Positions 1 to 9,636 of a stretch of DNA of 64,000 bases are shown here, piece by piece. The notes under the pieces were generated by a model. It saw only the letters and a list, made by a program, of their open reading frames with translations. It searched no databases and was not told where the DNA came from. Origin of the DNA: Tolypothrix sp. FACHB-123 (lineage in GTDB: Bacteria; Cyanobacteriota; Cyanobacteriia; Cyanobacteriales; Nostocaceae); contig NZ_JACJRE010000012.1 of NCBI RefSeq assembly GCF_014697075.1, positions 62,001 to 126,000 on the forward strand, in the 5' to 3' direction. The translations under genes and the position numbers were made by a program. Within the stretch, counting starts at the first letter, position 1; each line of letters opens with the position of its first letter.

Positions 1-313
1 GCACTATATTTTCTGGATCAAAATAAATCGGATTTGGGGCAAATGATGCGCCGGCTGAATGCTCAATTCCTTGGTCTACAGGGAGAATGGAGAGATAGCC
101 AGTATAGGCTAGACGACCAGTAGCATGAATTTGTTGGAGATTGCGCAACACTTGCGGATTGCGATCGCTATTTAACCAAACTCTATCGATAAAATCCCGC
201 CCAGGTAAATGTAGTAAATCTTGAGTCACCTTGGCTTTGTATGTCAGCAGGTCTTGTGCTTCTGCACCTAAATAAGACTCAATGGAACCACCTGCTAAGA
301 GCGTTGCAGTCAT
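1..313 (-). CDS. fbaB: Fructose-bisphosphate aldolase class I (5' part only)
   Basis: Cleaves or forms fructose-1,6-bisphosphate in glycolysis, gluconeogenesis and the Calvin cycle in the cytosol. Reading from the ATG at 313, 104 residues are visible before the window edge. They contain LPGRDFIDRVW and GYLSILPVDQGIEHSAGAS, which match the N-terminal third of the FbaB/DhnA-type class I aldolases (E. coli FbaB has nearly the same block). The Schiff-base lysine lies beyond the edge, so catalytic competence cannot be judged. The gene is transcribed away from the STAND gene, with a shared spacer of about 340 bp. Confidence 0.92.
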   Translation of the reverse strand, partial: MTATLLAGGSIESYLGAEAQDLLTYKAKVTQDLLHLPGRDFIDRVWLNSDRNPQVLRNLQQIHATGRLAYTGYLSILPVDQGIEHSAGASFAPNPIYFDPENIV

Positions 314-655
314 AGTTTTTTCCTCAAGAACTGAGTAAATGACCTGGCTTTGAAGATAACACTCTTACTATTTATAGCTTATTATCCTCTGGTTAAATTC
401 AAGAGAGTTTTATTTCTGCTAGTTTCTGTATCTTCAGAGCGATCGCAATTATTTATGATATAAATAAATTGGTTTTTGACAATATATCTAAAGATATATA
501 TCAATTGCAATAATTATTAATAAAAAATCTAGCTATCATTCACGTAATTAGTCAGTCATCATTTGTCATTAATTATTAGTCAATAGTCAATAGTCATCTG
601 GCATAAAGTATTTATTTATCCCAATGCCCAATGCCCAATGCCCCATACCCAATCT
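314..655. other. AT-rich divergent spacer with heptamer repeats
   Basis: No gene seen. It contains short direct repeats (AGTCAATAGTCAATAGTCAT near 580-597) and a run of CCCAATG heptamers at 621-652, of the STRR type common in Nostocales. The heptamers supply a spurious upstream ATG (638) for the following gene. Confidence 0.6.
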
Positions 656-3600
656 ATGAGTGACAACCAGCTACCAGAAAAGATGCATGATAATAGCGAT
701 CGCAGTTTGCAACAACTAGCTTGGGCTATAGAGGCTTCTGTGGGGCAGTTTAAGCTAATTTTGGCACGGTGCAACTATAGTAACTTGCGCGATCGCCTGA
801 TCAACCAATTAAGAGCTATCTGTCGCACAGAAATCAGCATTCTGGTTATCCGAGAAAGCAACAGAACCCTTTACAGCGCCATTAGCGAAGAATTTAGCGC
901 CCAATTACCAGCTTGCTTAATGGTTGTCGGTTTAGACTCAGTAAAGGATTTACCCCAGATGCTAACTTCCGCCAATCAGGTGCGAGAAGAATTTCGCAAG
1001 CATTTTCCTTTTCCTTTGGTGCTGTGGATTAACGATGAAGTTCACAAGCAACTGATGCAAATTGCACCTGATTTAGAAAGCTGGGCGATTACGAGAAACT
1101 TTACTATCTCTAAACAGGATTTGGTGAATTTTGTCCAAATAACTGCGAATAAATGGTTTAATGATCGCCTGAAACTGAGTTTACCCTCATATCTCAAATT
1201 AGAAGCCGAACTCACAGCCGCCCAAAAAGATTTATTTGCAGATGAGCAATTTAATAGTTTAGAGATTCAAGCTGGTATCGCCTCATTATTGGGCTGGATA
1301 AAACAGGTAAATCAACAAATAGATTCAGCGATAGAATATTATCAAAAATCTCTAATACTTTGGCAACGAGCGAATAATTTAGAGCGACAAATCAAGATTC
1401 TTGGTAATTTAGCTTTGTGCTATTACCTCAAAGCTGCTAAATGTCTCGACATTAATCATGCCGATTGGCGAAATGTTAGTCATTATTTAGAACAATATAT
1501 AGACTTACTTACTCAGACGCAAAATCAAAATATCATTGCCGAATCCATAGAACAATTGGGGAATATTCTCCGCGATGTGGGCATTTGGCAACAGTTCCAA
1601 AGCTTGGCAGAGCAACTAAAAACCTTTGCCCAGCAAGCTTTAACTATCCATGAGGCGAATAATCAACCACGAGAATTAGCTAAAGATTATGCGTTATTAT
1701 CTGAAGTTGCTCTTGTGCAAAAATCTTGGCAAGAAGCGAATGATTTTATTCAGCAAGCATTGATAATTTGGTCAACGATTCCCAATATGGAATCTGGCTT
1801 ATTATCTGAGCAACCAGAAAATTTAGTCAATGGTAATGATTTTAGTCTTTATCAATTTATTTTGGCGCTTTCTCAATACCATTTGGGGCAAATTCCAGAC
1901 GCAATTAGTAGTTTAGAACTTGCTAAGAAACAACTTAATCCTTTAAAAGACCTCAAGCTTTATCTCCAGATACTCAATTATTTGCAGCAACTCTATTTTG
2001 AACAGCAAGAATACTTAAAAGCTTACGAAGTTAAACAGCAACAGCGTTCCGTTGAACAACAATTTGGCTTGCGGGCGTTTATTGGTGCGGGGCGTTTAGG
2101 TTCAACTAAGCAAGTAGTTGGGGAAACTGTCCAAACTTCTACTTTACAAGAAAATATTGCCCCAGAAATCGCCGCATCTGGGCGTCAACTTGACGTAGAA
2201 CGCTTATTAGAACGTATTGGTCGCCCTGATTATAAATTAATTGTTATTTATGGGCAATCGGGTGTGGGTAAAAGTTCCTTAATTAATGCGGGATTAGTCC
2301 CAGCTTTGAAACAGAAAGCCATCGGTATTCAAGATAACTTACCTGTTGTCATGCGTTTTTACACCAATTGGGAAGAGGAGTTAGGGCGAGTATTGCGGGG
2401 GGATGAAGATGGAGGAATTAAAAGACAAGGAGACTCAGGGATATTGAATCAGGGAGAGTTGGAAGTTGAAAGTTCAGCTTTGACAACTCAAGTTTCGGCT
2501 TTAATACATAAAATTACGAGTTCCGAAGGTGAAACTTCGAGTTCCGGAGGTGACATTTCAAGTTCTGAAGGTGAAACTTCGAGTTCCGAAGGCGACATTT
2601 CAAGTTCCGAAGGTGAAACTTCGAGTTCTGAAGGCGACATTTCGAGTTCAGAACATGAAACTTCGAGTTCCGAAGGCGACACTTTGAGTTCAGAAGGTGA
2701 AACTTCGAGCTTTTTACTCGACAATTCCCACTCACAACCCTATCTTTCCTCTCTGTACTCCAACCTTCTGGCTCAATTGCGCGACAATGAAGCTAAAAAC
2801 ATCCGCACTATCTTAATTTTTGACCAGTTTGAAGAATTTTTCTTCACCTACCCGGAACCAGCTCAGAGACGAGAATTTTTTGAGTTCTTGGGTGAATGTT
2901 TTAACGTTCTCTCTGTGAAAGTGATTCTATCCTTGCGGATAGATTACTTACATTATTTACTAGAGTGCAACGATCTGCCGAATATGCAGATCATTAGTAA
3001 TGATATTCTCAGCAAAAATGTCTTATATAAGTTGGGGAATTTCTCCCCCATCGATGCAAAATCAATTATTCAGCGCTTAACTGAGAATAGTAGCTTTCGC
3101 TTAGAACCTAAATTAGTTGACCAATTAGTTAAAGATTTAGCTAGGGAAATCGGGGAGGTGCGCCCTATAGAATTACAAGTAGTCGGCGCACAACTGCAAA
3201 CCGAGAATATTACAACTTTGACAGAATATCGCCGTCGGGGTACTAAAGAACAACTGGTGAAGCATTATTTAGATGAAGTTGTTCATGACTGCGGTGCAGA
3301 AAATCAGCAATTGGCAGATTTATTACTCTATTTACTCACCGATGAAAAAGGTACTCGCCCACTGAGAACTTTAGTTGAATTAGAACGGGACTTACAAGCT
3401 TTAGTTAAGGAAAATGGGGAGATTCGCAAGCAAAAAAATCGCCGATTTAAGCTGAAGAGAAGGAAAAAAATTGCCAAAGAAACAACTCTGTTAGCACCTG
3501 AATTACCTCTATCGCAAAAATTAGAGTTAGTTTTGGCGATTTTTGTCAAATCTGGCTTAGTAGTTTTATTAAAAGAAAACCCAGGCGATCGCTATCAGCT

Positions 3601-6160
3601 GGTACATGATTATTTAGCCGCCTTTATCCGCCAACAACAGGAACCGAAGCTTAAAGAATTAATGGCGGAACTGGATAAAGAAAGAACCCAACGCAAACTA
3701 GGAGAAGAAAAGCTCAATCGCTTACTCAAACGCGCTTTATTAGGTTCGATAGTTACAGGATTAGTCTTTGCTGGTTTAGCTGCGGGAATCTGGCGTTGGG
3801 CGATAGAAGCCGAAGAACAAAGAAGACAAGCAGAAATTAACGAAATTAGCTCCTTAACTAACTCTTCTAGCGCTTTTTCCGCCTCTGGACAAACCAGGGA
3901 TGCAATTCTCGAAGCTTTGAAAGCAGTCAAAAGATTGCACCAATTAAACCAACCACCAGCCACTACCCAAATGCGCGTTGTCGGGAAATTGCGGGAAGCC
4001 GTATATTTACAACCTCAGAATAAATTCCAAGAACTACAAACCCTCAGTGCTCATCATCAGGAAGTGAGAAGCGTGACTTTTAGCAGTGATGGTAAACTCT
4101 TGGCTTCTGGAAGCGATGATAACACCATCAAAATTTGGGATGTCACCACCGCTAAACTGCTGCAAAGCATCAATGAAAGTAATGAGGTAAATACTGTCAG
4201 CTTTAGCGGTGATGGTAAATTCTTGGCTTCTGGAAGCGATGATAACACCATCAAAATTTGGGATGTTAGCAGCGGTAAACTACTACAAATTTTCAACGGT
4301 CACAGCAAATTAGTAAACAGCGTCAGCTTTAGCGGTGATGGTAAATTCTTGGCTTCTGGAAGTGATGACAACACCATCAAAATTTGGGATGTCACTACTG
4401 GTAAACTGCTGCGAACCCTTCCTTCGGAACCCTACGCGAACAACGGACATAACAATTGGGTGACAACTGTCGCCTTTAGCAGTGATGGTAAACTTTTGGC
4501 TTCTGGGGGTAATGACTACAGCATTAAAATTTGGGATGTCACCAGCGGTAAAGCTTTGCAAACTTTCAGCGGTCATGGCGATTACGTTAGCAGCGTCGCT
4601 TTTAGCAGTGATGGTCAAAAGTTAGCTTCGGGAAGTAGCGATCGCACCATTAAACTGTGGAATCTCACCACCGCCAAAGTTATCCAAACCTTTAGCGGTC
4701 ATAGCAATGAAGTAAATGCGATCGCTTTTAGCCCTGACGGTAAACAAATAGTCTCTGGGAGTCAAGACAAAACTGTGAAAATCTGGGATGTCACCAGCGG
4801 TAAAGTGTTGCAAACCCTCGGTGGTCATCGCGATTCTGTCAACAGCGTCGCCTTTAGTAGCGATGGGAAAAAATTAGTTTCGGGAAGCGATGATAGTAAC
4901 ATCAAACTTTGGGATGTCACCATTGGTAAAGTCATGCACACCCTTCCCAGTGCAGCTGACGCTAAAAACGGTCATCGAATTTGGGTAAATGCGATCGCTT
5001 TTAGCCGTGATGGTAAACAGATAGTCTCTGGAAGTTGGGACAAAACCGTGAAAATCTGGGATGTCACCACTAGTAAAGTCTTGCAAACCCTGATAGGTCA
5101 TCGCGAGTCAGTCAATAGCGTCACCTTTAGCAGTGATAGTAAACTATTAGCCTCAGGGAGTGACGATCACACCGTCAAAATCTGGGATGCAACTACGGGA
5201 AAAGTACTACACACCCTAGTAACCCCAGCCGATAGCAACAAAAATCAAAAAAATCAAATTAACAGCGTCGCCTTTAGCCCCGACGGTAAACTATTAGCTT
5301 CCGGGAGTAGCAACCACACCATCAAAATTTGGGATGTTTCCAGCGGAAAACTGCTGCGTACCTTCCGGGGTTTATTTCTCTATTTAAGAAGCGGTCATAG
5401 TGATGCAGTCAATAGCGTTACTTTCAGCCCCGATGGTAAACAATTAGCCTCAGGAAGCAGCGACAACACAATCAAACTCTGGGATATCCCCACCGGAAAA
5501 CTGCTGAAAACCCTAGCTTTACCAACCAACTCCAACAGCGATTATAGCGATTCCATTAATAGCATTACTTTTAGCCCAGATGGTAAACAATTAGCCTCAG
5601 CAAGCAGCGACAACACAATCAAACTCTGGGATATCGCCACCGCCAAAGTTTTACAAACCCTGATGGGTCATAGTAATTGGGTCAGAAGCGTCGCCTTTAG
5701 TGCTGATGGTAAACAGTTAGTATCTGGAAGCGATGACAGCACCATCAAAATTTGGGATTTAGCCACAGGTCAACTTCTCAAAACCCTAACTAGCGGTTAC
5801 AGCGATTCACTCAATAGCGTCAGCTTCAGCCCAGATGGTAAACACATCGCTTCTGCTAGTAGCGACAACAAAATCATCATCTGGAATTTCAACTTAGATC
5901 AGTTAGTCAAAGACGGCTGTAATTTAATCAATAATTATTTAATTCTCCATCCCGAAACCTTAGCAGAACTAGAATTATGTCAAACTCAACCCTTGCGAGT
6001 CCAAGCAGCCAAAGTATTAGTTACCCAAGGTGAGAAGTTAGCACCAATGGGTGATATCAATGGTGCTGTCGCGAAATTCCGCCAAGCCCAGCAGTGGGAT
6101 AGCAATTTAAGATTTGACCCCAAAGCCAAAGCCAACGACTTAGCGAATCAAGGAAAATAA
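656..6160 (+). CDS. TPR-STAND NTPase-WD40 repeat protein
   Basis: A 1,834-residue signal-transduction NTPase of the STAND class. In order: an N-terminal globular region (to ~190); a TPR-like helical region (~195-470); an NTPase with Walker A GQSGVGKSS (533-541) and Walker B TILIFDQFEEFF (718-729); one predicted membrane segment (~1031-1050); 14 WD40 repeats (~1133-1745, enough for two seven-bladed propellers); and a short C-terminal helical tail. A tract of nine to ten Ser/Glu/Asp heptads (~619-685) is inserted between Walker A and Walker B. The ATG at 638 lies inside heptamer repeats, so I chose the in-frame ATG at 656. Known STAND proteins oligomerise on ligand sensing; the ligand and output here are unknown. 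Blade sequences are very alike, which suggests recent internal duplication or gene conversion. Confidence 0.9.
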   Translation: MSDNQLPEKMHDNSDRSLQQLAWAIEASVGQFKLILARCNYSNLRDRLINQLRAICRTEISILVIRESNRTLYSAISEEFSAQLPACLMVVGLDSVKDLPQMLTSANQVREEFRKHFPFPLVLWINDEVHKQLMQIAPDLESWAITRNFTISKQDLVNFVQITANKWFNDRLKLSLPSYLKLEAELTAAQKDLFADEQFNSLEIQAGIASLLGWIKQVNQQIDSAIEYYQKSLILWQRANNLERQIKILGNLALCYYLKAAKCLDINHADWRNVSHYLEQYIDLLTQTQNQNIIAESIEQLGNILRDVGIWQQFQSLAEQLKTFAQQALTIHEANNQPRELAKDYALLSEVALVQKSWQEANDFIQQALIIWSTIPNMESGLLSEQPENLVNGNDFSLYQFILALSQYHLGQIPDAISSLELAKKQLNPLKDLKLYLQILNYLQQLYFEQQEYLKAYEVKQQQRSVEQQFGLRAFIGAGRLGSTKQVVGETVQTSTLQENIAPEIAASGRQLDVERLLERIGRPDYKLIVIYGQSGVGKSSLINAGLVPALKQKAIGIQDNLPVVMRFYTNWEEELGRVLRGDEDGGIKRQGDSGILNQGELEVESSALTTQVSALIHKITSSEGETSSSGGDISSSEGETSSSEGDISSSEGETSSSEGDISSSEHETSSSEGDTLSSEGETSSFLLDNSHSQPYLSSLYSNLLAQLRDNEAKNIRTILIFDQFEEFFFTYPEPAQRREFFEFLGECFNVLSVKVILSLRIDYLHYLLECNDLPNMQIISNDILSKNVLYKLGNFSPIDAKSIIQRLTENSSFRLEPKLVDQLVKDLAREIGEVRPIELQVVGAQLQTENITTLTEYRRRGTKEQLVKHYLDEVVHDCGAENQQLADLLLYLLTDEKGTRPLRTLVELERDLQALVKENGEIRKQKNRRFKLKRRKKIAKETTLLAPELPLSQKLELVLAIFVKSGLVVLLKENPGDRYQLVHDYLAAFIRQQQEPKLKELMAELDKERTQRKLGEEKLNRLLKRALLGSIVTGLVFAGLAAGIWRWAIEAEEQRRQAEINEISSLTNSSSAFSASGQTRDAILEALKAVKRLHQLNQPPATTQMRVVGKLREAVYLQPQNKFQELQTLSAHHQEVRSVTFSSDGKLLASGSDDNTIKIWDVTTAKLLQSINESNEVNTVSFSGDGKFLASGSDDNTIKIWDVSSGKLLQIFNGHSKLVNSVSFSGDGKFLASGSDDNTIKIWDVTTGKLLRTLPSEPYANNGHNNWVTTVAFSSDGKLLASGGNDYSIKIWDVTSGKALQTFSGHGDYVSSVAFSSDGQKLASGSSDRTIKLWNLTTAKVIQTFSGHSNEVNAIAFSPDGKQIVSGSQDKTVKIWDVTSGKVLQTLGGHRDSVNSVAFSSDGKKLVSGSDDSNIKLWDVTIGKVMHTLPSAADAKNGHRIWVNAIAFSRDGKQIVSGSWDKTVKIWDVTTSKVLQTLIGHRESVNSVTFSSDSKLLASGSDDHTVKIWDATTGKVLHTLVTPADSNKNQKNQINSVAFSPDGKLLASGSSNHTIKIWDVSSGKLLRTFRGLFLYLRSGHSDAVNSVTFSPDGKQLASGSSDNTIKLWDIPTGKLLKTLALPTNSNSDYSDSINSITFSPDGKQLASASSDNTIKLWDIATAKVLQTLMGHSNWVRSVAFSADGKQLVSGSDDSTIKIWDLATGQLLKTLTSGYSDSLNSVSFSPDGKHIASASSDNKIIIWNFNLDQLVKDGCNLINNYLILHPETLAELELCQTQPLRVQAAKVLVTQGEKLAPMGDINGAVAKFRQAQQWDSNLRFDPKAKANDLANQGK
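2513..2710 (+). repeat. 21-bp coding minisatellite inside the STAND gene
   Basis: Nine to ten 21-bp units encode the heptad S-S-S-E-G-[E/D]-[T/I]. Units alternate between ending GAA-ACT and GAC-ATT, giving a 42-bp higher-order period. It stays in frame and lies in the NTPase domain between Walker A and Walker B, so it probably forms an acidic flexible loop. Confidence 0.85.
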
Positions 6161-6168
6161 TATACCAA

Positions 6169-6315
6169 TCCTCAATAATTTGTGAAATATTACAAACACA
6201 GTTTTCAACAGTCAACCGTCAACAGTCAGTAGGGGTGGGTTTATTGAGAATTATCGTTGATCATTGAGGATATTTGTGAACCCGCCCGTACAACAGTCAA
6301 CAGTCAACCATCAAC
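6169..6315. repeat. Dispersed palindromic element, copy A, flanked by heptamers
   Basis: The core 6229-6292 begins GTAGGGGTGGGTTTA and ends TGAACCCGCCCGTACA, forming terminal inverted repeats of about 15 bp. It is flanked on both sides by CAACAGT/CAACCGT heptamers. Just upstream (6169-6192) is the motif CAATCCT...ATTTGTGAAATATTA, which recurs near 41150-41180. Related cores lie at 38212-38277 and 58568-58630. It also sits in the 3' intergenic space of two convergent genes and could act as a terminator. Confidence 0.75.
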
Positions 6316-6318
6316 ATT

Positions 6319-6873
6319 TTAATAATAAGCTCCCACAAGGCTGTAAGTTAAACTAGTTAATACTATCAAAGTAATAATTACGTAAACAAACTCTCGCCGC
6401 CAGATAAAAGTTAATAAAGAAATTACTACACGCAAAACAGGAATAGCTATTAATAACAGCAACCCTAGCTGGATAATACCGCGCCGACTACCTAATAAAA
6501 CTGCATTGATTACACCTAATGGTGAACGAAACTCTGAAGGCTCTCCTTGAAAAAATTTATAATTAGCAGGCTCAGAACCATGACGAATTAAGTAAAGAAT
6601 TCCCCCTAACAATACAACAGAACTGGCAAACAAAACTCCATATTTTAGCAGATTGCTCAATATAGTTTCTAGCGATCGCTCACCAAATGTTTTTGTAGAA
6701 TTCTTTTTTTCCTCTTCACTAACATGAGGCAACTTAAGCACTATATTGGCTTGAGGCTTTTGCAATTCTTCAATATCAGAATTTAAAGTCTTCTGCTGTA
6801 AAGCTATGGCTAACACTTCAGTATCAGGCTGTGTAGATGAGAGTGACTGAAACTTGCCATCAAATTTATACAT
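6319..6873 (-). CDS. DUF1634 membrane protein
   Basis: A 184-residue integral membrane protein with a hydrophilic N-terminal 70 residues and three predicted membrane segments. These include LLKYGVLFASSVVLLGGILY and a GIIQLGLLLLIAIPVLRVVI segment preceded by SPLGVINAVLL, the DUF1634 signature region. DUF1634 proteins are typically encoded beside TauE/SafE permeases, as here, where the start lies 1 bp behind the permease stop. The pair is almost certainly co-translated. Function is unknown; an accessory subunit of the permease is the natural inference. Confidence 0.85.
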   Translation of the reverse strand: MYKFDGKFQSLSSTQPDTEVLAIALQQKTLNSDIEELQKPQANIVLKLPHVSEEEKKNSTKTFGERSLETILSNLLKYGVLFASSVVLLGGILYLIRHGSEPANYKFFQGEPSEFRSPLGVINAVLLGSRRGIIQLGLLLLIAIPVLRVVISLLTFIWRREFVYVIITLIVLTSLTYSLVGAYY

Positions 6874-6874
6874 T

Positions 6875-7711
6875 TTACAGTCCTCCTATGACATTGTTGT
6901 AGACCATCTTCAAAGCCATGACTACCAGCACTAGACTAAATATTATGCGTAAAGTTTGGGTTTTAGTACCCAAAAGCACTCTAGCACCCAAAAAAGCACC
7001 AGGTAATACTCCTAACATGACCGGCATTGATAATCCTGGATCGATGTAACCTCTAGTGAGGTAAACTCCAGCTGAAGCTGCGGCTGTGACACCAATCATA
7101 AAGTTGCTAGTGGTAGTAGAAACTTTAAAAGGTAAACGCATGGCTTGATCCATAGCTAATACCTTGAATCCCCCTGAACCAATACCCAGTAACCCAGAAA
7201 GCACCCCAGCAACTACCATGACACTAAACCCTGTGGGAATAGAGTGAACTTGGTAAGAAATTAATCCTTCAGTGGTGGGATAAGTACTATTAAGTTGCAG
7301 ATAATTAGCTAGAGGATCGCCTGGTTCATTTTCAATATGTTCAAGTCTTGGTCGTTGCGAAAGGTATGCTGAATAAATCAGGACAATCGCTAGTACAATA
7401 GTCAACGCCTTAACAGAAACAAAGGTAGCAATTAACGCCCCAACTATAGCGCCTATCGTTGTCGCGACTTCTAAAAACATGCCTAAGCGTAAATTTGCGT
7501 AGCCTTTTTTAATATAAGTAGACGCCGCACCCAAGGAAGTTGCAATTACAGATACTAATGAAGCCCCAACAGCATAGCGAATATCAACACCGAAGACTGA
7601 AGTTAGTAAGGGAACTATCACCACACCACCACCCAAGCCAGTTAATGCGCCGAGGAAACCTGCGATAAATGAACCCATCCAAACTAAGATAGAAAACTCT
7701 AGGATATTCAA
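6875..7711 (-). CDS. TauE/SafE-family sulfite/anion permease
   Basis: A 278-residue polytopic inner-membrane protein. The N-terminus GALTGLGGGVVIVPLLTSVF and the internal repeat GVLSGLLGIGSGGFKVLAMD are the paired glycine-rich signatures of the TauE/SafE (DUF81) fold, which moves sulfite, sulfoacetate or other organosulfur anions. The start is a TTG at 7711: an in-frame stop lies two codons upstream and GAGAGG precedes it, while the next Met (residue 12) would cut the first membrane segment. First gene of a two-gene operon with the DUF1634 gene. Substrate not deducible. Confidence 0.88.
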   Translation of the reverse strand: MNILEFSILVWMGSFIAGFLGALTGLGGGVVIVPLLTSVFGVDIRYAVGASLVSVIATSLGAASTYIKKGYANLRLGMFLEVATTIGAIVGALIATFVSVKALTIVLAIVLIYSAYLSQRPRLEHIENEPGDPLANYLQLNSTYPTTEGLISYQVHSIPTGFSVMVVAGVLSGLLGIGSGGFKVLAMDQAMRLPFKVSTTTSNFMIGVTAAASAGVYLTRGYIDPGLSMPVMLGVLPGAFLGARVLLGTKTQTLRIIFSLVLVVMALKMVYNNVIGGL

Positions 7712-8115
7712 ATTTCATACCTCTCGCTGCGATATATATCAATGTACGATGAGATTTTTTGTATAGTGGTAAATTTACGTTTCAGGTGAACTAAATCTGT
7801 AAACTCTCGTAATCTCATACATAAATCAGTTGGTGTGAATATTTTTCATAAATACAAGGGATTTAACAGAGAAAAAGAAGATTTGAGTAAACTTTACTTT
7901 TCGTAATATAGTTAATCTCAAAATCATGGTTTTGCAGGCATCTAAAATCCTGAAAAGCACAGATATTTTTTAAGTTCGCATTAGGCGTATATAGATGATA
8001 ATTTAACTATGGATTTCTGGCAGATTAATGAAAGGTAAATATATTGTGGAGATAACATTTTATTTTTCTGATACCTCCAGCGCCAACCGCTGAATTTTGA
8101 GCGATCGCTTTACAA
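7712..8115. other. Gene-free spacer upstream of the TauE operon
   Basis: About 400 bp of AT-rich DNA. I see no reading frame, repeat array or strong hairpin. It must hold the promoter of the TauE/DUF1634 operon, but no convincing sigma-70 pair stands out. Confidence 0.4.
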
Positions 8116-8265
8116 CTAAGGTAAGAATATTTTACTACCCAGTATATTTACGAGAGTTAAAGACCCACTTTCCAACAAAATAAAAGTCCCTAATCCCATA
8201 AGTACAAAAGGCATAATATTATGACCATAGTGAGCGAGCAGATCTGCGATCGCTCTATTGTGATT
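8116..8265 (-). pseudogene. C-terminal relic of a CadD-type transporter gene
   Basis: On the minus strand 50 codons read without interruption to a TAG at 8116. The translation contains RAIADLLAHYGHNIMPFVLM, then GLGTFILLESGSLTLVNIL. This aligns without gaps to the C-terminus of the intact CadD-like protein at 10447-11106 (AIATILSRYGNHLVPFVLI, GLGLLIMYERGTFTLI). No start codon or upstream body remains. The relic abuts and slightly overlaps the stop of the PAP2 gene, so the deletion junction lies there and may have shaped the last PAP2 codons. Interpretation: remnant of a second, deleted cadD-like gene. Confidence 0.7.
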
Positions 8266-9035
8266 CAGTCTTTTGCTAAAGTCTGTTTTTCTTTTGGTAA
8301 TAAGTTAGTTTCACTCACAGTTGACTGGGTAATTGTGGGTTCAGGCGGACTCCAATAGGGTTTGATAATCAGACTGACGCCAATCGCCCAGGCGATCGCA
8401 ACCATCCAACCTGCCAAAATATCACTAGGGAAGTGAACCCCTAAATATAGCCTCGTCCAAGCAATAGCCACGACATAGAAACTACCAAACAGCACAATCA
8501 ACCACCGACGAGGATGATTGATCGCCAAAATGAGCACAATCATGACAAATGTCATAGTTGTCATTGCATGGCCGCTAGGAAATGCATAATCAAACTCCGG
8601 CGCACTTGATAGCCAAAGTTGGGGACGCACTCGGTGCATGAGTGCTTTGGCGGTGCGGTTGATGAGAATACTTCCTATACCTGTAGTGAGTAAATAAGCG
8701 AGCGATCGCCACAACTTTCTGCGCCATAATCCGATTGCGATCGCACTCATAATTGGTAGGATTGTCCAAGCTGAACCAAGCCTTGTCAGAATTATCGCCA
8801 CCACATCTAATTGTGGTCTTGCTTGCGAGTGAATAGACAACAAAATCGGTATATCCCAAGGAAAGCCAGCTTGATTCTGCCATACCTTAACTGCCAGAAT
8901 TTCAAACAATTGAAAGGGTAAATACACCCCTATTAAGAGGATTAATAAAGAACGCCAATGGGCAATAAGTACGTTTTTGAGAAAACTCAGCAGCGAACGA
9001 CGCTCATTAGTCGCTTGTTTCACAGGTAGTATCAT
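8265..9035 (-). CDS. PAP2-family membrane phosphatase
   Basis: An integral membrane phosphatase (undecaprenyl-pyrophosphate, phosphatidate or related lipid-phosphate substrate). It has about six hydrophobic segments and the three acid-phosphatase motifs: KALMHRVRP (KX6RP), PSGHAM, and TRLYLGVHFPSD, where Thr replaces the usual Ser of SRX5HX3D. The frame is open from a TTG at 9116. ATGs at 9068 and 9035 are likelier, and I chose 9035, which leaves 256 residues; the choice is uncertain because no strong ribosome site is visible. The 3' end abuts the CadD relic. Confidence 0.85.
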   Translation of the reverse strand: MILPVKQATNERRSLLSFLKNVLIAHWRSLLILLIGVYLPFQLFEILAVKVWQNQAGFPWDIPILLSIHSQARPQLDVVAIILTRLGSAWTILPIMSAIAIGLWRRKLWRSLAYLLTTGIGSILINRTAKALMHRVRPQLWLSSAPEFDYAFPSGHAMTTMTFVMIVLILAINHPRRWLIVLFGSFYVVAIAWTRLYLGVHFPSDILAGWMVAIAWAIGVSLIIKPYWSPPEPTITQSTVSETNLLPKEKQTLAKD

Positions 9036-9116
9036 TTTTATTAGTTCTATTCCAAAATAAATCTTCATCTTTGCTAAGGCATCTATATTAAGTGTTGAAT
9101 TTTGTGAGAGACACAA

Positions 9117-9636
9117 TGGTGATTGTGTCTACAGTTGTAGGAATATATATCGCCTTATTGGGTGGGATGAGAGGAAGTGAGAGTCTGTCTTAACACCACA
9201 CCAAATGCTAATAACTAGAAAGTCTAGCCACTAAGGTGAGTAATTTTTATAGCACTAGGAAATAGCGAATCTCCTATCAGTACATGTATTATCCAAAATT
9301 TAAGTAATTTAAAACACGAGTACTCTAGACTTTACAGCAACTTTATGGTTAAAATACGGTAAATCAGTAGATTTTATGTGTTTTATATGTAAAACTGTAA
9401 AAAATCAATCGGCAATTAAACCTAGCAGGAAAAGCGATCCGGAAAAACGATGTCAGCATCCATGCTCAGACGACGCCTCAACGGTTTTTGATTGACTGGG
9501 GATTAACTCGGCTAAAGCTTGAGTCTGAATCCGCCTTTGTGTTACGTATCTTTTGAGGAACACCATAACTAATCGAGCTTAGTCTACCACTAAGCTAAAT
9601 TTCGCCTGCCTGTAAACCTTATTCTTGGATAGGAGT
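9117..9636. other. Divergent spacer with one strong hairpin
   Basis: About 500 bp between divergent PAP2 and TauE genes. It contains a perfect 8-bp hairpin AGCTTAGT-CTACC-ACTAAGCT near 9577-9597, about 40 bp upstream of the TauE start. The hairpin has no T-run, so a leader structure or operator is likelier than a terminator. No other gene seen. Confidence 0.4.

Noticed and set aside
2488-2735. Open frames antisense to the Ser/Glu repeat
   Set aside because: They are open only because the 21-bp repeat lacks stops in several frames; no start context and no domain.
4057-5101. Several antisense frames across the WD40 region
   Set aside because: Shadows of the repeated coding sequence; composition follows the repeat rather than a protein family.
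9480-9620. tRNA-like stretch on the minus strand (TTAGCTTAGTGGTAGA resembles a D-arm)
   Set aside because: No acceptor stem, anticodon arm or GGTTCGAATCC-type T-arm could be folded around it, and the hairpin is explained by an inverted repeat.
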